Below, piece by piece: positions 11,340-21,342 of a DNA stretch of 64,000 nt. Numbering within the stretch: the first letter of the stretch is position 1; each line of letters starts with the position of its first letter. The DNA comes from Heliocidaris erythrogramma (lineage: Eukaryota > Echinodermata > Echinoidea > Camarodonta > Echinometridae): assembly GCA_025617745.1 (NCBI GenBank), contig CM046864.1, positions 3,618,616-3,682,615 of the forward strand, in the 5' to 3' direction. A program made the position numbers and the translations under genes. The notes beneath the pieces were generated by a model. It saw only the letters and a list, made by a program, of their open reading frames with translations, had not been told where the DNA came from and ran no database searches.

Positions 11340-12890
11340 GAGTATTTTTGTCGTAGGAAATTTGGGACACATGAATCCCATCTTTAACTAATGGTTACAA
11401 TATAAAATTTATTTGAATAACATTTTCACCTCTAAATCTGGGGCTAACAACCAATGCCAAACTTTAGTTAACAGTGGCAGTAAAGCCGACGCAGAAAAAC
11501 ACATATGGGACACGAGAATATACACGTATCCATACTTACCTGGAAGACTAGATTAATGGCGTTAATGAGGTAAAGAGGGTGATTTATTAATTTTTTTAGG
11601 AATATTATGACGAACTGCAGCTACTGCTTTAATTATTAGCTATTTCATGTGACTCCATTCATTATAAATATACGAATACTTGGTTACTGCGACTAAAGTA
11701 GACGACGCTAAACCCTGACCTGTAGGTGGCCGTTTCCACACCGTTGAAGTTCGTTGACCCTGATCACAATGCGCAGCAGGGCTAGGACGCGTTGACCAAT
11801 CAGACCGCAGCATTGTTGCCAATGCAAGAAACTCGCTCATCGTCGGACGAAGGGGATGACAAGGTGATAGACTTTTTTGGTTCCTGACCGTCCTCAAAAA
11901 GAATACATACTGATTTATGGCTCATTTTGAAGAGAAATAGTGTAGCAACACGCCTATTATAAAAGTGTAATGACGCAAGAAATGTAAGGTGTGTTTACGC
12001 GTCTTCTAAGACGCACGAATGAAAATCATTTTGAAGGCAATATGTAAGCCTGATTTTCAATGTTATGATACAGGAATATGGTTCTGAATTTCAGATATAT
12101 AGAATCTTTGAATATTCCTCTTTACATACATCCTAAATTTATGGATGAAACCTGAGAAAAAATGTTAAGAACGTCGAATAATCAAACCCTTGCGCTACTC
12201 ATGAATATTCATAAACGCGGAAGCTTCATGAATACGAGCTGAATAAATACGGCTGAATTATCACGCGTGGCGCTCTGACTGGGTAGTTTTCGGGAAAAAT
12301 ATGATGATGAAGAAAACGAATCCCGTTATTGTTGCATCCAGTGGATTCACTTTGCGTGCATAATCAGTAGAGGGCAGGTGGTCGGTTCATAAAAGGGCTT
12401 ATTTAGCGCACAGAAAAAAAACATGCGTTTGTTTACGTCGCGCGCCGCACTGGTAGGACTCAACCCGTCATCATTGTGGAATGACGTGAATCTGCAGGAT
12501 TTTTCGTACAAGATAGATCAATTGTAGTTAAATTTGACAAATAGTTTTGTAAATATCGTGATTTTAACATTAGGCGGTCGATAAGGGGTAGGTCCAACCA
12601 TACATGTATTATGCTTTTAAACGATACCTTGATGGCATCCATCCGTTCATGCTTTACCGAGCAGAAGCAGTTTGAAAATGACATGAAAAAGACTATACTA
12701 TAGTGTGCGGTGTGAATATGCCGCCCAGAAGACCCTAATTTTTACACTCAAATTTCCGTTCCAAAGCATACCATATTTTTCTTGTTGAGAAAAAGAGAGA
12801 AAATTTAACCGTTCCAAAGCACCATTTTTTTTTCATTCCTTTGTTCCGGCCGTTCTGACCCGGCCCGTTTCGCTTCGAAGACATCATAGA
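11340..12890. other. intergenic stretch, right arm of inverted homology
   Basis: GGTTCCTGACCGTCCTCA at about 11880 repeats the sequence at about 5887-5904 exactly. Around 12235-12290 the CACGCGTGGCGCTCTGACTG block is the inverse of 5560-5578. A minus-strand 66-codon frame (ATG near 11840) and a strong minus-strand donor CCAG/GTAAGTAT near 11539 are present but are not enough to call a gene. Confidence 0.35.
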
Positions 12891-12894
12891 CGTG

Positions 12895-14015
12895 CCATGA
12901 CACAGCGTACATGTATTTACTCAATGGTTGCACTTCTCTCACCTCTCCTGTCCTCTCGGGCGTTCCGCAAGGCAGCGTCGTCGGACCTCTTCTCTTCCTT
13001 CTCTTCATCAACGATCTTCCTGACTGCATATCACCCAAGTCCACGGCAAGATTGTTCGCAGACGACTGCATCCTGTACAGGACGGTGAAGAGTGAGGAAG
13101 ATGCCCAGAGCCTTCAAAAAGACCTAGACAACCTCCAGGAATGGGAAAAAGACTGGCTGATGCACTTCCACCCGCAGAAATGCCACATCATGCATGTCTC
13201 TAACAAAAGGAAAATGTCTCAGACATCCTTTCCTTACTTCATCCACGGAGAGCAGCTACAAGTAACAGATTCTGTAAAATACTTGGGTGTCAACATACAG
13301 AGTAACCTGAAATGGAATCACCATGTACATGTGACAACCAAGAAAGCCAACTCAGTTCGAGGCTTCCTGCAGAGAAACGTGAGAGCCTGCCCTCCGAAGA
13401 CAAAGGCATTACTCTACAAGACCTTGGTACGCCCTGTGATGGAGTATTCTGCAACGGTATGGGACCCATCTACCCAAGAGAACATTAGAAAGGTGGAAAT
13501 GGTTCAACGTCGATATGCCCGCTTTGTCCTGGGTGACTATCGGCGCACAAGCAGCGTAGCCACCATGCTGAAACATCTTCACTGGATAAGTCTACAAGAG
13601 AGGAGGGCGCAACAGAAAGTGTACATGGTCTACAGCATTCTTCATGGTTTGGTTGATCTCCCTGTCACCAACTTCATCCCAGTTGCTGGCCCACAGACCC
13701 GCGGGAACCCACATACAATGTAAGTTCAGGGTTCCCTTTGCTAGAACTCACCTGTACCAAACAACGTTCTACCCAGACGCTATCAGACTGTGGAATTCCC
13801 TGCCACCTGCTGTCGTCAACTGCACCTCCTTGGAGCTCTTTAAACAGAAGGTGCAACATGTGAAGCTCCGTTGAGCTTCAGGACTGTTTTTTAGCTGCAC
13901 ATAGTTTGATTGTAGGCCTAGAGCAATTTTTACTTCCACTGTACGCTCGGCACTCGACAAGCACATGGTACGATAATACGCCAGCGGCGGTCTGTAACAG
14001 ACTGGAAGAAGAAGA
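12895..14015 (+). mobile_element. 5'-truncated non-LTR retrotransposon (CR1/Jockey-like) with reverse transcriptase remnant
   Basis: The 12911-13720 frame encodes the middle and C-terminal part of a reverse transcriptase. SGVPQGSVVGPLLFLLFIND matches RT block 4/5 and is followed by the catalytic-type FADD box. VKYLGVNI, the LVRPVMEYSATVWDP thumb-region motif and QRRYARFV follow. Near 13720 the frame shifts and continues as YPDAIRLWNSLPPAVV to a stop at 13874, the usual LINE C-terminus. Endonuclease and the N-terminal RT are missing. After the stop comes a short 3' UTR and a GAA microsatellite (14007-14023). The shift and truncation mean it cannot move on its own. Confidence 0.85.
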
Positions 14016-14054
14016 AGAAGAAGCGACTGCATGGGAACTTGTATGTGGGAACCA

Positions 14055-14195
14055 GGGTAGCGTTCCATAAAACGGTCATAGGCGCGGGTTCGCCGACATC
14101 ACATTGAAACGCGTGTATTAAAATTAACATGTGTTTCAATAGGATGTCGGCGAACTTGTGCTTGTGACGGTTTGGTGAAACGATGCCCAGTTCCG
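14055..14195. mobile_element. small hairpin MITE
   Basis: GCGTTCCATAAAACGGTC at the left and GACGGTTTGGTGAAACG at the right are inverted. Inside, TTCGCCGACATCACATTGAAACGCGTG is matched by the inverse CATGTGTTTCAATAGGATGTCGGCGAA around a short AT loop at about 14127. It is a hairpin-forming non-autonomous element with no coding sequence. Confidence 0.65.
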
Positions 14196-15230
14196 TAGCA
14201 TCATATTGACTTTTTGTATTTGTAATCCAGTTCCAAAGATAGGCACACTCATCCAACACGAGAGGGCGCATTCTCCGTGTTCATTTCTGCTGTACAAAAG
14301 TTGCGACACGCTAGATCGGTCACCTGTCCATTCGCTATCATGCACACCCCCTTCAAAGTTCCCATTCTAGGGGTAGTATATAAATCAATGGTGAAAAGAA
14401 ATATGACGTCATTTTCCTCGCGACTACAATGCAAGTATTTTTCGCCGACGACGACATCATAATCCATATGAAAATTGCGTCTGAATATGTCTATAAGTAC
14501 CACTTTTGCTTCAAATTGTTTTCGATTTCGTGAATATAATTAAAGTATCAGACACATTACATCAAAAGTACATATTCTACTAGGCCTATAAAATTTAAAT
14601 TGTAAGGATTGATTTGATACCAAATTCGTGACGGTTCTTTCTGCCACTAACTGCCAAGACGGCTCGAAAAAAAACCCTTGTCAGCCAGTTTCGCGAGGAA
14701 TTTTCCAACATTGCACGCATATGCAGCGGAGTTCGCGCGGGTAGATTTGGAGCGCCTGTGATGGCATTTTTCTACATTGCAATGTGTAGTCCCGTCTATT
14801 GACGAATTTGAACCGAATGCAACACGCGCATGCGCACTGATCAGCTGATCTCTCGGACATCAAAAATGCTGACAAATTTGCCCTGACTGCCCATTGGCGA
14901 GGTTGTCGCATATAAAAAATCAACTATACTATAGTTATATTAAATTTTACGTCTAGATCAATACATTTTCATGTTCTGTGACAAAATCTCTTCAATTAAG
15001 TTTCACTAGATTTTCATGAGCATTAAAAAATATGTGAGCGTGCCTACCAAAGAGCGGCTATATCGTGGATGAGGAAACCACTCGTTCGTTAGCACGCGCA
15101 CGCACAATTCCCCAAAATAAAGTGCAGAGTCTATGGACGGGGAATGAGGAAAAAATGCGTGTAACGCAATGAAGCGCTTCTGAAGATGAAGTTCTGTGCG
15201 GAGTGAATGGCGGTGGTTTCCTCAACCACG
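14196..15230. other. intergenic stretch
   Basis: A CGCGCATGCGCAC NRF1-like site at about 14826 and local CG richness near 14640-14900 are visible, but no gene start could be joined to them. Several minus-strand frames of 80-110 codons look non-coding. Confidence 0.35.
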
Positions 15231-15654
15231 ATAATGGCATTAATGCCCAAACTGCCAAAGAGCCCCGTTTAAATTTTTTTTTAGTAATTCCGAAGACCAT
15301 CCTTTTTCATGATACACTCGTTCCGAAGCCCCCTTTTTCTTGCGGGCGGCACATACCCGCCACTTTTTGGATGAGTACCCCCCCCCCCCCCCTACCCCCG
15401 GGGCAAAATCTGGCGAGGATAAAATCATGAAAATTAAAAATCAGAAACAGATTTATGAACAGAACGAACCTCTCGACATGCTCGAAGATGCTGAGTATTC
15501 TTGCCCTTTTGAGTTGCAGTGTGCCTATATTTATAGGCTATAGGCTATAGCCTAGTTGATCTGTCACGTCACACTTTGAATAGATCAACTGACTATTAAC
15601 TGCAAAACATGAATTCCAATCGTCGCGTCCAATATAAAATCGTCTGAAAATAAT

Positions 15655-15803
15655 TCGCCCCTGCACGCGCCCCCTGCCCCCCCCCCCCCCGGCCCCAAAA
15701 AACCTTTTGTTTTTTTTGCTTGTCAGGGAATTATGGAGGGAAACTGGACCCCCATAACCCCCCCCCCCTCCCCCCGGTCATGAAATCCTGGATCCGCCAC
15801 TGA
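15655..15803. repeat. poly-G/C element fragment
   Basis: The sequence has a C run (15680-15691), TTGCTTGTCAGGGAATTATGG and a terminal GATCCGCCACTG. The last two blocks recur in the full copies at 16.5 and 48 kb. Confidence 0.55.
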
Positions 15804-16650
15804 TAATCATTTGCTTCTTCTCTCTGACTCTCTAGTGAAAGATATTCTTTCAATTTCCTCTTAAAATGAACAAAGTTATCTATTCCTTTTATGTTATTAG
15901 GCAGAGAATTCCAATGCTTTATGGCAGTATAATAAAACGAATTACCAACACTTCCTACTCTTTCTGGTAAGTTAAAATTGAAACGGCTGTTTCTCGTATG
16001 ATGACTATGTAAGTTATTAACAAGATTAAAGTTGATCGAATTATAATGATTCGACCTAGTATGATTATCTTATGCACATGGTGCAAAATCAGTTTAGATC
16101 TTTGGTTGACTTCAAGAAAACCAGCTTCAGAGAGCTCATTGTAGCCAACGTGAGTTCTGGGACCAGAGTAGTTGATGAATCTCACCATTTTGTTCTGAAT
16201 AATTTTCAACTTCTTTTGATCGGATTTTTTAAGCTACTATACCAAGCAGGGTTAGCATAATCAAATAAACATTGAATATTAAGAGCAAAACAGAGTATAC
16301 GTCTTGCGTTTTGACCATACGATTTTGATATCTGTACACAAATTTCAGGCGAGAATTCGCTCTCTCTACAACTGATTCTGTTAAAGTTGAAAAGGATACT
16401 GAGCTGGCCAGCTCAATGCCTAACTACTTCACTTCAAAATGCTTTCTGTTTTGCCCAAGTGTATAAAGATAACCTATTATCAGTCATCCAATCGACACAT
16501 GTATGTACCGGTAGACAGCTGGTCGCTTAGTTTTCACTTGGGGGGGGGGGGGGGGGGGGGGGGTAGGGACAAAAAAAATTTTCGCCAAACCTTCTAAAAT
16601 TGCTTAGTAAGGGGTTATGGGGTCGAATTTCTCTCCATAATTCCCTGACA

Positions 16651-16681
<31 letters not shown>

Positions 16682-17935
16682 GGTCTTCACTCTAAAATAA
16701 AAGGGCGGATCGTCAATGGTAAAAACTAATACTTCTCTTCCAAAGGGGGGGGGGGGGCACGGGCTGGCTGTGCCCCCCTGGATCCGCCAATGCTGGTTTG
16801 TATAGCACCATCGCACCATCTTTCAGAAATTTAGCCGGAATCAAGTCTAAGCCAGTGCATTTTGATACATTCAATTTTCTGAACTCATTGAAAACAAATT
16901 GTTCACTGACTGGTAATAACTCGAATCTGCCTTGGCTTACCCCTTTTCTTTCATAAAGCTCACGAATGATCTCACTGTCTGCACTGAAAAAGTCTTTGCA
17001 AGAAGGGAGTTTTTTTACCAATTTAGCAGCCACACTAGTAAAATGAGAATTGAATTCGTTGGCTATGGTCACCTTATTATGACATCATTCTCCATCAATT
17101 GAAATGACAAAATCTTGGTCTTTTCCCTTCTTTCCTTTTAATCCTAAGCTTTATAGATTCTTCCAAAGCCTCTTAGAATCATGTTTATTTTCTTCTATCT
17201 TTCTTTTTTTTGGCAAAAATTCTAGTTTGGCTTTTTGTACCTCGATCCCTTTGGACCATATTTCTTATTTTCTGAAATCTTTTAAAGAGTATCTCATAAT
17301 CCTCTGCTTTTGATTTTTCTTCATTTTTTGTACGCTATATTTCTTTCTTGAGTGAGCAAAAGAATATTTTTAGTCATCCAATTTTCGGATCTTTGTTTTA
17401 CTCTCGTTCGTTTCTGAGGTGCTACCAAATTCAAATTTGTGATAAAATATTTTGAAATATTGACCAAGCCTCATTCACATCAGTGCAGTTAGTTAATCTT
17501 GACCCGTGATCGACGGCAGACAGATTTCGATTGAAAGCCTCGTTATAATTTTTCATCGATCTGATATCAATGGTTCTGTGGTGACCTATATAGCCAGTCT
17601 AATTTTTTCCGTGTACAGAAAATAAAAGAATGGTCGCTAATACCAAGATCAATAACACCATTTTGACTTATTTTGTTTTCTGCGTTACAGATAACATGAT
17701 CCAATAAGAACAAGTTGGTGTGACGCGAGTTGCCTCTTTGATGAGTTGGCTAAATCCATGAAGTTTTAACAAGTCAGTGGCGATTTCTGCAAGAGACAAA
17801 TATTCATATCACCTAAAATTATAATCTCGTCATCTTTCTTCAACATATCAAGAATTGCCATTTTCTCAATAAACAAAACACTTTTAAGAGGCCTATATAT
17901 AGGACGCCCAAAACGATCGGTTTCGATCTCGGAAG
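15790..17935 (-). mobile_element. non-LTR retrotransposon fragment (endonuclease and RT pieces), interrupted
   Basis: Read on the minus strand, about 17930-17780 gives pieces like KPIVLGVLYI and IIILGDMNI, an apurinic-like endonuclease pattern (YRPP/GDFN region). At 17072-16800 comes FNSHFTSVAAKLVKK and NVSKCTGLDLIPAKFLKDGA, the RT N-terminal K..G.D.IP pattern. After a poly-G element (about 16535-16797) the thumb region follows: LNIQCLFDYANPAWY, NKMVRFINYSGPRTHVGYNE and finally IKHWNSLPNNIKGIDNF. The catalytic palm and its FADD box are missing and several frames are broken. It is dead, older than the poly-G element, and of a different subfamily from the copy at 12.9 kb. Confidence 0.75.
16535..16797 (+). 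mobile_element. poly-G/C element, full-length copy A
   Basis: A 21-nt G-run opens the element. It is followed by TTTTCGCCAAACCTTC, GGGGTTATGGGGTC, TTCCCTGACAAGCAAA with a long A-run, GGCGGATCGTCAATGGT, a second G-run, and the end TGCCCCCCTGGATCCGCCA. The order and spacing match 47955-48208. It sits inside the minus-strand LINE fragment and so inserted after it. Confidence 0.65.
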
Positions 17936-18315
17936 AAGCAAATTAATCCACAGGGATTCAGAATCATCTGTGCTTTAAAGGGGGGGGGGGGGGGGGGGGG
18001 GGTCACACAAAGGTCCGCCATAATTTTCTGACAAGCAAGCAAAAAAAAAACACCCACCAGCATCGAGGTTATCAGATTTTGGTCCACTCCTCCTCCAGAA
18101 AGCTGACAAGCAACAAAAAACAAACAAACAAACAAACAATTACTGTATTAACTAGAAAATGAGTTTGGTCTTCCTTTTCTTCTCCCCTCTTCCTTCTCCT
18201 TTTCCTTCTTCCCCCTCCCCCCTCCCCCCTCTCTCTTCTTCCTTTTCCTCTCCCCCTGGTATTTTGTAGGGGCTACCGTCCCCACCGCCCCAAAGTTTTC
18301 TACGCGCCTGTATGA
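17936..18315. repeat. poly-G and polypurine/C-rich element fragments
   Basis: At 17980-18001 there is a 20-nt G-run followed by TTTTCTGACAAGCAAGCAAA (family terminus). From about 18170 comes a pyrimidine-rich tract, then GGGGCTACCGTCCCCACCGCCCC, another C-rich repeat end. The ORFs across these are artefacts of composition. Confidence 0.5.
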
Positions 18316-19042
18316 TGAATGATGTTGTCGTTGTCATTGGTAAGTCTAGCACTTAAGTATAAATATTATGCTGCTAATTTTATTTCACCAATAAGGCAGC
18401 ATGCTATTGGAGGGATCATAATAAATTATAATCGACATCCTGAATTTACAGCAGTCACTGAAGTATGGTACCGGTACTTCCGATTTCAGCTGCGGCGATA
18501 ATAATTTGAGACGAATTATATGCTGGACTCTGGAGATTGCGCAATCGACAATCTACAGACTACACTCTACAGAAACATGATAGTGCCTAGATCTACAGTT
18601 TTAACACCATTTGTTGATGGATTGAAGGTTACTCACAGGTGTGTATTCATCATATATTAATCATATGGAATTGCAGAAAATTCGATGGTAAAATGTCTCC
18701 TAATTAGGCCTAATTAATTATGAAAAGTTGAGTTGTAGAAAATAGAATGGTTTATGCGCTATCACGCTGTACACAAATTGATACATCCGTGTACTGTCTT
18801 ATAATGTGCAAGCGATGCCAATCGAAGTCGCAATACTATAGGAAATTCGTCATTATATTTACAACGAAAGAATGCAATGGATGAATGGTCAATGGACCAG
18901 CCCCCCCCCCCCCCCCCGCAATAGAGGGGCACTCTTAGGGCGATGTCTGCCCACAGTCTGTAATGGCAGAATGTAATTTTTGAATGGTCACGGCACGCCC
19001 ATGACACCCGTGCGTAACTATACTATAGTATAGGGCTAGCCC

Positions 19043-19073
19043 CGGGACGCTGCCACGAAGTGGCAGCGTCCTG
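19043..19073. repeat. perfect 12-bp hairpin with 3-nt loop
   Basis: GGACGCTGCCAC, loop GAA, GTGGCAGCGTCC. Flanking CTATACTATAG-type sequence resembles that beside the second hairpin at 19.74 kb. It is probably a terminus or internal signal of a non-autonomous element. A Rho-type bacterial terminator is excluded by context. Confidence 0.6.
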
Positions 19074-19299
19074 AGTGAAACCAGTACGATTCGGTGGGTC
19101 TCACAATCTACCAATGTTCAAATGACCATTTAAAAAATGGCCATGTAATTATTATTTTTTATTTAAAGTATCATATATACGATGCCACTTACCTAAACAG
19201 ACTTTATGCAAATCAGCTTTTCCTAAAAAATGTGTAGAATCGATGAATGTCACTTTTTACTCTCAATTTTCGAAACCAGTCCCATTCGCCATGTTGTTA

Positions 19300-19631
19300 A
19301 AGCCAAATTGAAAATAGGCACTTGCGCATGCGCCTATGAATGTTTATTACAATGATGGCATAGTTTTCGTCAATGGAATAATGAATATTCATATACCCAC
19401 TGTAATCCGCCGATCGCTAGCGTATAGATCTAGCGCTCTCGCTCAAGCTCGTCTAATGAATATTCATAATCCTCCCTTCTTGTCTGTATTATAATTAGAG
19501 CTGCTGACGCATGCGCATTGCAAGCAAAACACCGACCTTCGGAAGTTTTTACTACAGGCTCTTGGAGATAAATATGCCTTTTTTGTATCATCCTCATTGA
19601 AAAGAAAGACGACAGTCAATCGTAAAGTATT
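19300..19631 (+). promoter_or_regulatory. candidate DNAJC24 promoter and non-coding first exon
   Basis: Two NRF1-like palindromes, TGCGCATGCGC at 19323-19333 and GACGCATGCGCA at 19506-19517, lie 300 and 120 nt before a consensus splice donor (TATT/GTAAGTACC, donor at 19632). Such sites are typical of TATA-less housekeeping promoters. A non-coding exon ending at 19631 could splice to the acceptor TTTAATCTAG before 21140, which precedes the start codon. This is inference from motifs only. Confidence 0.35.
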
Positions 19632-19741
19632 GTAAGTACCTAAAATAGCCTAAAATCAACTGATTTCATGTTTCATGGCTATCATTTTGACAAACGACCT
19701 TGTAATTATGTGACATCCATGCGATCAAAGGACTGCGAAGC

Positions 19742-19770
19742 GCAGCCCGAACACTACGTGTTCGGGCTGC
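19742..19770. repeat. perfect 13-bp hairpin with 3-nt loop
   Basis: GCAGCCCGAACAC, loop TAC, GTGTTCGGGCTGC, with an additional outer CTGCG/CGCAG pair. Together with the 19.05-kb hairpin it shows the same stem length, loop size and nearby TATAGGGC-type sequence. Confidence 0.6.
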
Positions 19771-20034
19771 CGCAGTAAGTATAGGGCCTACTAATACTAT
19801 ACACAGCGCTGTTGCAAAGCGGTACCACGATGGACAGGTTTTGGCAGTCAAAACAAAAGTTTAAATTTTATAGCCTGTGGGCATTGCCTAGTAGTAATGG
19901 CTTGCTTGGGATTGAGCTTCAACAAATCCATCCAAGCAATCGATTTCATGTGCATGATGTGAGTATAGGCTAACGTATAATTGGAAGTTTATCATACATT
20001 TTCAATGAAGTTTGTAGGCCTACAATGCTACATT

Positions 20035-20135
20035 GTTTTAGCAACACTGAGGGGTGTCGCATTGAAAGTCTAGTGGGGCCTTTTTCAGATGCCGTGCTAT
20101 GCACAGCGTCTGGTTGGGCTACATGTAATTCATGT
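20035..20135. repeat. dispersed repeat fragment shared with 57.8 kb
   Basis: CACTGAGGGGTGTCGCATTGAAAGTCTA and the following CGTCTGGTTGGGCTA resemble 57790-57850 (GACATTGAGGGGGTTCGCAATGAAAGTCTA...CTCTGGTCGGGCTA). Neither has coding features. Confidence 0.5.
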
Positions 20136-21240
20136 CGTGTCATTCTTTTTAAAATCATTTCTACTGAACAGTTAAAGTAGATATTCAAAGAAAATCACAA
20201 ATATGGCAATTAATGTATCACTAGAAACTGGGAAGCTTACAGATGGCAATCGTATAAGTTTTATGTCAACTGCGTATCTGATGATTATAAAAACAACACA
20301 AATAAAAGCTCTTCTCAGCATCTGGAATATCCGAGGATTCGCCAGAAATATAGCGATGTTTTGATGTCGTCACACTCGGGATCGATCCTGCTTAAGCAGA
20401 CGACGTCCTATAATGAATGAACGTAATTGCAATGCAATTATTTATCAAATTATAAAGAGTTTGGTGTATTTAAACATGACCTTATTTCACACCATTATAA
20501 AGGGAAAGTGAAACCGATTCTGATAGCTAAAACCGTTTGATTGTAAATGCACAGGAGAAGGGTCAATGATCGATGAAATAAACCCCACTTTCAAATTGAA
20601 AAGCCCTCCAAATAATAGCAGGATGGTATTCGTTCCCTCTTGAAACGCCGAACATGCCCCGGTGCAAGCAGCTGAAAATACAATGGCGTCTTATTTTGTT
20701 TACAAGTGACGGATTCCTTTATTTTTTTAACGCTGCATTTTTCATCAAAATAATACCATACACGAAGTTAAGAGTGAGGCAACAGACTAACATTAAGACT
20801 GACGCTAGTGAAGGAAGAGAAATAAGTGAAGAGGAGATGACAAAATAGGCTCTGAAAAATGTGTAAGATGTTATGGGACATCGTCTGCTTAGACAGGACT
20901 GGTCCATGGTGTGTCGTCACATATCTCAGCAGCGTTCGAGGAGCTCTTCAGCTGCTATATCGGGGGCTGTATTTTACCGTTTTATAATTGATAATAATCA
21001 TTACTTCAAATGTTTCCAAGCGTTGAATTTGGATAACCTTGTTTAATTTATGCCATCTATGCAATAATAAGTATTAAGCCAATATTTAAAATCATTAAAG
21101 TTCTACTTTAAACATTCTACTTTGCTTTATTTAATCTAGGCAATGCTGCCACCAATCCTGTACATATTTATCTCGTACAGAGAAGAGATGAAGTGCAAGA
21201 TGACATATTGATGGAAGAAAGACGTTGCTAGAATGTAACG

Positions 21241-21342
21241 ATGGAACCCCCACGGGATGAAGACTTGTACGCCATTTTAGAAGCTTCATCATCAGCTTCC
21301 TCTGATCAATTGAAGGCAAACTACAGGAGACTTGTCCTACAA
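21241..21342 (+). CDS. DNAJC24: DNAJC24 coding exon 1
   Basis: It encodes 34 residues from the start methionine to helix II of the J domain (LKANYRRLVLQ). The ATG is preceded by AACG and an in-frame upstream stop context. The donor is CAA/GTAAGC, phase 0. Confidence 0.93.

Noticed and set aside
11532..11543. ATACTTACCTGG, identical to the 5' end of U1 snRNA
   Set aside because: The match stops after 12 nt, with no U1 stem-loops or Sm site; it is better read as a minus-strand splice donor CCAG/GTAAGTAT.
11640..11897. Minus-strand ORF starting near 11.84-11.90 kb
   Set aside because: Short, no recognised domain, no joinable exons apart from one possible donor; kept only as a note.
15340..15430. 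Proline-rich ORFs around poly-C runs (also near 11.05, 31.68 and 21.83 kb)
   Set aside because: They arise from C homopolymers of repeat elements.
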